Assembly (NCBI GenBank): GCA_023421135.1
Contig: JAEZUG010000088.1
Location: forward strand, 1-64,000
DNA from: Candidatus Cloacimonadota bacterium
GTDB lineage: Bacteria; Cloacimonadota; Cloacimonadia; Cloacimonadales; Cloacimonadaceae
DNA: 64,000 nucleotides
Direction: 5' to 3'
Part shown: piece by piece, positions 58,063 to 64,000 of the stretch
Layout of the letters: every line of letters begins with the position of its first letter
How positions within the stretch are numbered: the first letter of the stretch is position 1
Position numbers and translations under genes: made by a program
The notes under the pieces: generated by a model
What the model saw: the letters and a program-made list of their open reading frames with translations, nothing else
Databases searched by the model: none
What the model was told of the DNA's origin: nothing

Positions 58063-59607
58063 CTAACTTACTTTGAGAATCCTGAGGCTGGCGCTTCCCC
58101 GGGGGGTCTTAAGCTTCAGGAGATAGATTCCGGAGGCAGCGGGCAGTCCGCTTTGATCTCTGCCGTCCCAATCTATCTGGTGAGTTCCGCGGCCGAGCGC
58201 ACCGGTGTCGATCTTGCGCACCAATTGTCCCCGCAGGTTATAGATCTCCAGAGACGGGCGGGATTCCTCTTGCAGCTTGATCTGGATAGAAGCTCCCTCC
58301 CGCACCGGATTGGGCAGGCAGTTCAGGCTGATCCCGGGGCTGAGGGAAGGATCCTGGGAAGAGCTGGGAAAGGTGAAGATCCAATTGGTAGTGAGGAAGG
58401 TTTCTGCTTCCTGATAGGCAGGGCTGCTGGTTGTGGCGGTGGACCAGGAGACCATCCCGGTGAGGGGAATGAACTGGATGGTCATCAGGTTCGTGGAGAC
58501 TCCCGCAGCAGCAGAAAGCAAGGGACGATGCTCCTCGATGGTCACCAGAGAATCCGCCGCCAGAGCGTTGATAAGGTTCTCATAACGATAGCAGTAGGCC
58601 GGCTCGATCATCAGGCGGAAGTGGTTTGTGGCTGCCAGATGATCTGAAGGAAGGCCGCTCACTTCGTGCTGGGTTCTCATCCAGGTGCCATAGTTGTTGC
58701 ACTCAAAGACCGCTGGCTCCTGTCCTGGAACCTGTGCCCAGAGGGAATGGATAATGGTGCCGGCGCGGAAGGTATTATCCTCCAACACCTCTTGCAGATC
58801 CTGCCGGTTGTGCTGTCCGTCGCCGTTGTAATCCTGCTTTTCCAGGGCTTGACGGATGGCCAGAAGCACAGGCGTCATGCCGGTGTAATTGGTGCCGCCG
58901 TGGCTATTGCCCATGTTCAGAAAGGCTGCTTTCTTTTGCAAGTTGATCGCCGAAAGCGCTCCCAGGAGCCCGGGATAAGTAAAAGAAGCCCAGGCTTGTT
59001 CATCCACCTCGGCAGGGAAGTGCACGATCAATACAGGATTGGCTATCAGCGCAGGATGCGGAGCCCAATCCAGCATCCGGGTGTGGATCAGAGCGCCCTG
59101 CAGGATGGGATCGTCCTGTGTGGCATCTCCCCAACTGCTCAGAGAAGAACAACCCAGCTCCAGATCCTCTCCGTCCATGATGTCATTTCTGAGGGGACTT
59201 AGATCTACAATAGCATTGACCATCAGCAGATCCGTGGAGTTGAAGTTACGGTTCAAGCCGTTGTGCCACAAACTGTTTCCTGAAGCTGCAATACCTTCCA
59301 TCACGGCTGAAGCTTCCATCTCATAGGCAGAGTTCACCCCGAAACGGGCATTGTAGTAGTTCAAAATATAGTTGTAAGTCTGAGAGCTGTTTCCACACAC
59401 CGAATGATAAAAATAGTCATCCATAATTGTGAGAATACGGCTTCCCAACAGATAACCCTGGGCATAACCACGTTCATAGTGATCCCCCCAGACTTTCAGA
59501 ACCGTCTTGCCTCCCACTTCGGAGAGCATTCCATTGACCTGTGCTCCCAGCGGGAAGGCTGCAACCAGCAGCAACGACAGTAGAATCAGCAAGTACTTCA
59601 CAAACAT
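58063..59607 (-). CDS. secreted C45-type autoproteolytic hydrolase/acyltransferase-like protein with T9SS-type tail
   Basis: 514 residues from the ATG at 59607 (the open frame begins with a TTG six codons earlier). Signal peptide 1-23. The C45 (acyl-CoA:isopenicillin-N acyltransferase-like) pattern is 'HYERGYAQG', then 'LGCSSLSSWGDAT' with C153 as the expected self-cleavage nucleophile, and 'HTRMLDW'. A calcium-loop-like 'DYNGDGQHNRQDL' follows. The last 85 residues are the FlgD-like tail ('CLPNPVREG', 'EIYNLRGQLV', 'WDGRDQSG', 'SGIYLLKL'). It is predicted to cleave amide bonds outside the cell; the substrate is unknown. Confidence 0.75.
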   Translation of the reverse strand: MFVKYLLILLSLLLVAAFPLGAQVNGMLSEVGGKTVLKVWGDHYERGYAQGYLLGSRILTIMDDYFYHSVCGNSSQTYNYILNYYNARFGVNSAYEMEASAVMEGIAASGNSLWHNGLNRNFNSTDLLMVNAIVDLSPLRNDIMDGEDLELGCSSLSSWGDATQDDPILQGALIHTRMLDWAPHPALIANPVLIVHFPAEVDEQAWASFTYPGLLGALSAINLQKKAAFLNMGNSHGGTNYTGMTPVLLAIRQALEKQDYNGDGQHNRQDLQEVLEDNTFRAGTIIHSLWAQVPGQEPAVFECNNYGTWMRTQHEVSGLPSDHLAATNHFRLMIEPAYCYRYENLINALAADSLVTIEEHRPLLSAAAGVSTNLMTIQFIPLTGMVSWSTATTSSPAYQEAETFLTTNWIFTFPSSSQDPSLSPGISLNCLPNPVREGASIQIKLQEESRPSLEIYNLRGQLVRKIDTGALGRGTHQIDWDGRDQSGLPAASGIYLLKLKTPRGSASLRILKVS

Positions 59608-59701
59608 TCCTCTCTTGTTCCTCAATTCTCACAGCCTGGTCAATGCCGGATGCGACCAGCGGGAGCTGCGTTCCGCCCTGATCCCGGCGTCTCTATCTAA
59701 T

Positions 59702-60523
59702 CTAACGGCTATAGCTGTATTCCCACTGTCTCATCAGAACCGGTCTGCCGCCAAAGCGGGGGTTCCAGACATAGTGGGATTTCTGCAGCAATCTGCCGTC
59801 TGCATTGTAGCTGTATGAGGTCTTCTCCGAGATGGTATCCGTGTGATCATAAAGCTCTTCCGAGCTCAGGTTGCCAGCCTCATCATAGACGTAAACCCGC
59901 CGGAAGAGCAGAGTGTCCGAGCTGGCCATGGCACAGATCTCCGAGAGCTGAGCAGCAGGATTGTAGAAGTAATAGTGCGTCTCGATGGGATCATCAAAGT
60001 AGTTATAGACAATCTTCTGATTCACCCGGCCGGTGCTATCTGCCTTGGTCTGAAAATAGCGGTGAATATAGCCCACCTGGTTGTAGTCCAGGCTCCACAG
60101 ATCCCCCGTTTCAGGATAGACCCGGTTACTGGTCTTGCTCAGGATTCTGCCTCTCTGATCATAGTTTATCAGCGTGCTTTCCAGAGGATTCCCGCCACTC
60201 CTCTCCACGCTGCGCCCCGTGATACTATTCATGTGATTGTAGTTCACGATCTCCAGTGTATAAGGATCATAGCTGCGATTGTAGGCAATGCGCCCCAGAT
60301 AGGTGAGGTTCCCCCGGCTGATCCGGCGCTCCAGGAGCCTGCCCTCTTCGCCATAAAGCCCTGTCGTAACCTTTTCCAGCACCGGTTCATTATAGCCAAA
60401 GTCCGGACGGATACTATATTCTTTCTCCGTCATCAGCTTCAACCCCCGATATTGGGAACCTTCCTGAGCCCTCAGGCACAGAGTAGCTAGCATCACAGAC
60501 AATATGAACAAGGTCTTCTTCAT
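59702..60523 (-). CDS. secreted protein with RHS/YD-like repeats
   Basis: 273 residues from the ATG at 60523, chosen because GGAG lies five bases before it and it begins a signal peptide ('KKTLFILSVMLATLCLRAQ'). The body consists of beta repeats like 'YDEAGNLSSEELYDHTDTI' and 'YNADGRLLQKSHYVW', similar to YD/RHS or MORN-type beta repeats. No toxin or sorting tail is present. A near-perfect sigma-54 promoter lies about 320 bp upstream, so it is probably a target of an enhancer-binding protein, possibly the one encoded next door. Confidence 0.65.
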   Translation of the reverse strand: MKKTLFILSVMLATLCLRAQEGSQYRGLKLMTEKEYSIRPDFGYNEPVLEKVTTGLYGEEGRLLERRISRGNLTYLGRIAYNRSYDPYTLEIVNYNHMNSITGRSVERSGGNPLESTLINYDQRGRILSKTSNRVYPETGDLWSLDYNQVGYIHRYFQTKADSTGRVNQKIVYNYFDDPIETHYYFYNPAAQLSEICAMASSDTLLFRRVYVYDEAGNLSSEELYDHTDTISEKTSYSYNADGRLLQKSHYVWNPRFGGRPVLMRQWEYSYSR

Positions 60524-60696
60524 CCGAACTCCACTATTCTTGAGATCCGCAGCCGGGGCAGGAGGATTTACGAGCCCCAAAACTGTCGCTAAAGCCATAC
60601 TGAAAAAAGCGTAGAAACAGGCAAGAAATATTTGTGGCTTCGCCGGTGATCAGTGACCAGGGACCAGGGACGAGTGACAAGAGAAGGGAGAAAAAA

Positions 60697-60737
60697 CAAG
60701 TCTCTGCCTTGTGAAGGAGCTTTGCGGCAGAGACTTG
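60697..60737 (-). promoter_or_regulatory. hairpin in the 5' leader of the YD-protein mRNA
   Basis: CAAGTCTCTGCC (60697-60708) and GGCAGAGACTTG (60726-60737) are perfect complements around a 17-base loop. It has no T-run on either strand, so a role in mRNA stability or translation is more likely than termination. Confidence 0.5.
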
Positions 60738-60840
60738 ATCAGGGGAGATATGACTCGCTCGGCACTAGTGCCGCCGTTCCAGAAGCTGGGACCCGGGAGT
60801 CATTTGGAATATGTACATGATTAGAGCTTAGCCATAATAG

Positions 60841-60857
60841 AGCAAGTGTTGTGCCAA
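60841..60857 (-). promoter_or_regulatory. sigma-54 (-24/-12) promoter
   Basis: On the minus strand the sequence is TTGGCACAACACTTGCT: TGGCAC and TTGC with exactly five bases between, the full -24/-12 consensus except that the base after CAC is A. It points at the secreted YD-repeat gene (start 60523). Confidence 0.75.
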
Positions 60858-60985
60858 TCCTCAGCTCTTTTTACACAAGTGTTATCTTATTGTTATACAA
60901 CACTCAAGCCCAATGCCTCTGCAGAGAGCTCCAGTTATTTTTCACCACCTGAAAAGTTACTTTTCAATACTGAAACAAATCTGCC

Positions 60986-63253
60986 TCAGCGATCCCTTCC
61001 CCGCTGGGTGTAGTTCTGTAAACCATATTTGACGATTCTGCGGGTGAGTGTGGCATCCGAGATCTTCAGCAGGGCGGCAGCTTTGCTTTGGTTTCCGCCT
61101 GTCTTGATCAGGGCTTTGGCAATCTGCTCGCTTTCGCTCACCTTGATCAGATCGCTCAGATGCAAAGTCTCCGGCTCGCTGCCCCCAATCCGGCTCACGT
61201 CCTGCAGCAGAATCCCATCCCAGATCCTTTCCTCAGCCAGGATAAAAAGCCGTTCTATGATGTTTCTGAGTTCCCTGGCATTGCCGGGAAAACTGTATTG
61301 ATTAAGCTTTGCAAAAAAGGAAGCTTCGATCCGCGGAGCTTTCTGGCCGCTGAGCCGGCAGTGTTCCTGCACAAAGAATTCCACCAGCACCGGGATATCC
61401 TCCTGCCGTTCCCGCAAGGGAGAGATGTATAGTTCGACGGTGTTGATGCGATGCAAAAGGTCCAGGCGAAACAGTCCTTTGGAATTCTGTTCGTAGATAT
61501 CCCGATTGGTGGAGGAGATGATGCGGCAATCAAATTGCTGCTCCTCTGTGCCTCCCACCGGGATGATGTTTCTGCTCTCCAAAGCTCGGAGTAGCTTGCT
61601 TTGAAACTCCTGCGGCATTTCCGTGATCTCATCCAAGAACAGACTGCCCTTATTAGCTTGAGTAAAGAATCCTTTCTTGGTGCTGTCTGCCCCGGTGTAA
61701 GCTCCTTTGAGATTGCCAAAGAACTCCCGTTCAAAGAGATTGGGAGCAATCGCTGCGGCATTGACCGCTACAAAAGGATGATAGCGCCGGATGCTGTTGT
61801 TGTGAATCATATGTGCCAGAATCTCTTTACCAGTGCCAGATTCACCACTGATCAAGACGTTTGCCCCGGGATGCAGAGCCGCCAGCATTGCTGCGTTGAT
61901 CACCCGCAGCAGCGCTTCACTTTTGCCCACCAGATCCCACTGCGTATCCCGGACCGGACTGAGCCGGAGCGGCGGTGGAGCCGGCACGGAAGCACCATTA
62001 CCGTTGGATGGCTCCGGAGTGGTTGTAACGATATCCCGAGTCTGTCCCCGCAAGAGCCTGCCGATCTTTTGTTTCAGCTTCAGCTCGATCTTATCGTGAA
62101 TTCGTAAACAGGCTGCGAGGTTGCCCTGTTGCCGGTAGAGCGAAGCCAGAATCTCCAGGCTAACCAATTGATGCTCGCCCAGCTTGCGTTTGCTGAATTC
62201 CTTTTCCAGGTGTTTGAGCAGGTTCTCCGCTTCCAGACTACGTTTCTGCGCAATCATGAGCTTTGCCCTGTTCAAGCCTATCTCCAAACGATCCAAAGGA
62301 TTAAGCCGCTCGGCGATAAGCTCCGCCTGGTCCAGATATTCCAGGGCTTTTTCATAATCCCGCAGCATACCGTGCACCACAGAGTAGTTGTTGTAAAGAT
62401 CACACAGGAAAGAATCTGCGGCAAAACCCATGCCCTGAGAGAGCTTGAGACACTCGTCCAGCCGTTTGAGCGCTTCCTTGAGCTTGGGAATCTGCAGGTA
62501 GAGGGATGCCAGATTAAAAAGAGTCCGCAGCCGCATCATCTGATGTCCCTCCGCAGGGATAAGCTTTAGCACCTGAAGCAGTTCCTTCTCTGCCTCAGGA
62601 TGAATCCGCAATTGAGTGTGAAGTATAGCGCTCTCGTTCAGCAGCTCCACTTCAGCGGCCCTGTTACCCGCTTCACGGCTGATCTTCAGGGCTTTTTCCA
62701 GCTCCATCAAAGCCTCACGAAAGCGTTCCCGGCGGATCAGCGTGCGCGCCAGGCTCTGACGGCATTTGATCTTCAGCCCCGGATCGGTGTTTACCGAGAG
62801 CAGTTTGACGGCTTGCTTCAGATAGGCCTGGGCTTTGGAATACTCGTTTTGGATAGTATAATACTGGGAGATGGTGTAGGATGCCTCCACCACCAGTTCC
62901 GGCTCTCCCGAAGCCTTGGCATATTCTTCTGCCAATTTGAAACAATCTACGGCTTTGTAGGCTTCCTTCATCTTGGTATAAGTCTTTGCCAAGAGTAGAT
63001 TTCCTTGCACCAGGAGAAAGTGATCCGGCTCGCTTATTGCCTGGCTGAGGAGATAAACGATGGCCTCTTCGGCCTCTGGATAACGCTCCTGCAGCACGAG
63101 TGCTTTCGCTTTGAGCAGTGGCAGCAATTCAGGTGAGATTTCCGGGAACTGCTTGAGAATCTGCTCTGGAACCTGCAAAAACAAACCGGGATTATCCTCC
63201 AACAGACTTTTCCAGCGCAAAAAGTCGGTAGTTGTGAAACTAGTTTTTTTCAT
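60986..63253 (-). CDS. sigma-54-dependent enhancer-binding regulator with N-terminal TPR sensor
   Basis: 755 residues. Residues about 1-390 are TPR repeats ('KAVDCFKLAEEYAKASGEP', 'ALMELEKALKISREAGN', 'KALEYLDQAELIAERL') in place of a receiver domain. The AAA+ domain (about 425-660) has Walker A 'GESGTGKE', the sigma-54 loop 'GAYTGA' (Tyr variant of GAFTGA), Walker B 'GSLFLDEITEM' and 'FRLDLLHRINTVELYISPLRER'. A Fis-type HTH closes the protein ('GGNQSKAAALLKISDATLTRRIVKYGL'). It activates sigma-54 RNA polymerase; the TPR part suggests control by a protein or peptide partner. GGAG lies ten bases before the ATG. Confidence 0.92.
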   Translation of the reverse strand: MKKTSFTTTDFLRWKSLLEDNPGLFLQVPEQILKQFPEISPELLPLLKAKALVLQERYPEAEEAIVYLLSQAISEPDHFLLVQGNLLLAKTYTKMKEAYKAVDCFKLAEEYAKASGEPELVVEASYTISQYYTIQNEYSKAQAYLKQAVKLLSVNTDPGLKIKCRQSLARTLIRRERFREALMELEKALKISREAGNRAAEVELLNESAILHTQLRIHPEAEKELLQVLKLIPAEGHQMMRLRTLFNLASLYLQIPKLKEALKRLDECLKLSQGMGFAADSFLCDLYNNYSVVHGMLRDYEKALEYLDQAELIAERLNPLDRLEIGLNRAKLMIAQKRSLEAENLLKHLEKEFSKRKLGEHQLVSLEILASLYRQQGNLAACLRIHDKIELKLKQKIGRLLRGQTRDIVTTTPEPSNGNGASVPAPPPLRLSPVRDTQWDLVGKSEALLRVINAAMLAALHPGANVLISGESGTGKEILAHMIHNNSIRRYHPFVAVNAAAIAPNLFEREFFGNLKGAYTGADSTKKGFFTQANKGSLFLDEITEMPQEFQSKLLRALESRNIIPVGGTEEQQFDCRIISSTNRDIYEQNSKGLFRLDLLHRINTVELYISPLRERQEDIPVLVEFFVQEHCRLSGQKAPRIEASFFAKLNQYSFPGNARELRNIIERLFILAEERIWDGILLQDVSRIGGSEPETLHLSDLIKVSESEQIAKALIKTGGNQSKAAALLKISDATLTRRIVKYGLQNYTQRGRDR

Positions 63254-63582
63254 TATTGCAAAGCTCCTTCAGTGTTTTACATAACTATTCCCGAGATTGG
63301 GAATGCTGAGAAGAAAGTCAAGAAATATCTGCGAACAGAGAGTGACAAGTGACGAGTGACGAGTGACAAGTCCGGTAAGTGTGTAGCTGGGAGACTGCGG
63401 CTTAGCTCAACTCACTATTAACTCTACACTATGAACCTGCAGGGACAGACCTGTGTGTCTGTCCGAAATAGCTCCGGAGGGGTGACACCCTGGAGCTGGA
63501 AAGGCCTCCGCCCTTTGTGGCGACGAGGACGTCCCCACCCCATGGCGCTTCGGAGAGCACCACTACATAGCGGCTCTGTTCC
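63254..63582. other. 329-bp spacer with repeats
   Basis: Besides the palindrome at 63287-63304 it holds the reversed GTCACTTGTC composite repeat (63335-63403), a GGGACAGAC palindrome (63439-63464) and a CTCCGGAG/GGAGCTGG stretch (about 63470-63500) related to 18783 and 18964. No gene, and no T-run terminator for rarA is evident. Confidence 0.6.
63287..63304. promoter_or_regulatory. palindrome upstream of the sigma-54 activator gene
   Basis: ATTCCCGAGATTGGGAAT, a six-base inverted repeat with six bases between, lies 34-51 bp before the start codon. Position and symmetry suit an operator, perhaps autoregulatory, but the sequence differs from the palindrome at 60950-60966. Confidence 0.35.
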
Positions 63583-64000
63583 CTATTCGCTATCCTGCTC
63601 CCGCCGCAGTTTCAGCCACCACTCTATCCGTTTCTCGATCTCCCGTTCAAAACCGAAGGCACCTGGTTTGTAATAGGTCTTTTCCTTCATCTGCTCCGGG
63701 AAGTAGTTCTGGTAGTGGTATTTATTCTCATAATCATGATCGTATTTGTAGTCTTTGCCATAGTCCAGATCTTCCATAAGCTTCGTGGGAGCGTTGCGGA
63801 TATGAAGTGGAACGCCGTAGTGACTGGTCTTGCGGGCGTCCTCCGCGGCGGCTTTGTAGGCCATATAGACGCTGTTGGATTTGGGTGCAGTGGCAAGATA
63901 GACCACCAGTTGTGCCAGCGCGGTATTGGCTTCCGGCATGCCCAGGAAGTGGATGCTGTCCTTCACGGAGATGGCAAGGCTCAGAGCCTGAGGATCTGCC
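63583..64000 (-). CDS. rarA: replication-associated recombination protein RarA (partial, C-terminus)
   Basis: The reading frame runs off the right edge of the window, so only the last 139 residues are present. They match the C-terminal domain of RarA/MgsA-type clamp-loader-like ATPases: 'ADPQALSLA', 'GMPEANTALAQLVVYLATAPKSNSVYMAY', 'VPLHIRNAPTKLMEDLDYGKDYKY', 'YFPEQMKEKTYYKPG'. RarA acts at stalled replication forks. The ATPase core would lie beyond base 64000. Confidence 0.92.
   Translation of the reverse strand, partial: ADPQALSLAISVKDSIHFLGMPEANTALAQLVVYLATAPKSNSVYMAYKAAAEDARKTSHYGVPLHIRNAPTKLMEDLDYGKDYKYDHDYENKYHYQNYFPEQMKEKTYYKPGAFGFEREIEKRIEWWLKLRREQDSE

Larger units (their letters stand above)
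60524..60985. other. regulatory spacer between the secreted YD protein and the sigma-54 activator gene
   Basis: Holds a sigma-54 promoter (60841-60857), an upstream palindrome TGAAAAGT-T-ACTTTTCA (60950-60966) about 95-110 bp before it, and a 12-bp hairpin in the expected leader (60697-60737). A GACGAGTGACAAG unit of the repeat family lies at about 60669-60681. No gene. Confidence 0.65.

Overview
The window looks like a chromosomal segment of a Candidatus Cloacimonadota (WWE1) bacterium or a close FCB-group relative. The main clue is that four large secreted proteins end in the same FlgD-like/type IX-secretion-style tail: an 'NYPNP' box, 'EIYNLRGQLV', a 'WDGxDxSG' box and 'SGxYxYxL'. A C25 (gingipain-type) peptidase, a PorV-like outer-membrane protein and a BatA/VWA protein point the same way. 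This assignment is inferred from gene style; no marker gene was compared.

Layout. (1) 1-2461: a repeat element, a structured leader with a terminator, rsgA, and an ArsR-DUF2087 regulator on the minus strand. (2) 2700-19610: a secretome region with a carboxypeptidase-regulatory-domain protein, a C25 peptidase with FG-GAP-type repeats, a LamG protein, a four-module GLUG protein, a 988-aa propeller-like protein and a small secreted protein. They are separated by two repeat-filled spacers (13.5-14.7 kb and 17.7-19.15 kb). (3) 29543 down to 19861 (minus): one tightly packed operon of yggS, PlsY-like, YghO-like GNAT, PAP2_3, PorV-like, BatA/VWA, dxs, mnmE. (4) 53994 down to 29884 (minus): a roughly 24-kb defence island. 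(5) 57749 down to 54474: hutI and a pseudokinase-FGE fusion. (6) 63253 down to 58063: a sigma-54 enhancer-binding regulator and two secreted proteins, one preceded by a near-perfect -24/-12 promoter. The end of the window cuts rarA.

The defence island is the exciting part. In transcription order it encodes an excisionase-type HTH protein, a DUF4007 protein (SspB-like), a P-loop ATPase (SspC-like), a PAPS-reductase-like ATP pyrophosphatase (SspD-like), a cysteine desulfurase (SspA-like) and three genes arranged like sspF-sspG-sspH. The last of these combines a PD-(D/E)XK nuclease core, an acidic linker and a HerA/FtsK-type motor. This part matches the known SspBCD-SspFGH phosphorothioation defence. 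Behind it, in the same transcription unit, lies a second, diverged DUF4007 + ATPase pair (B'C') without its own sulfur-transfer genes, then a 74-aa membrane protein and a STAND-type NTPase that share an 'AIQxxGD[VI]xxSxV' motif. The B'C'-TM-STAND extension is not part of any phosphorothioation system I can name.

Intergenic DNA is rich in interspersed palindromic repeats of at least seven families. Several recur in both orientations at distant sites. I see no tRNA, rRNA or CRISPR array.
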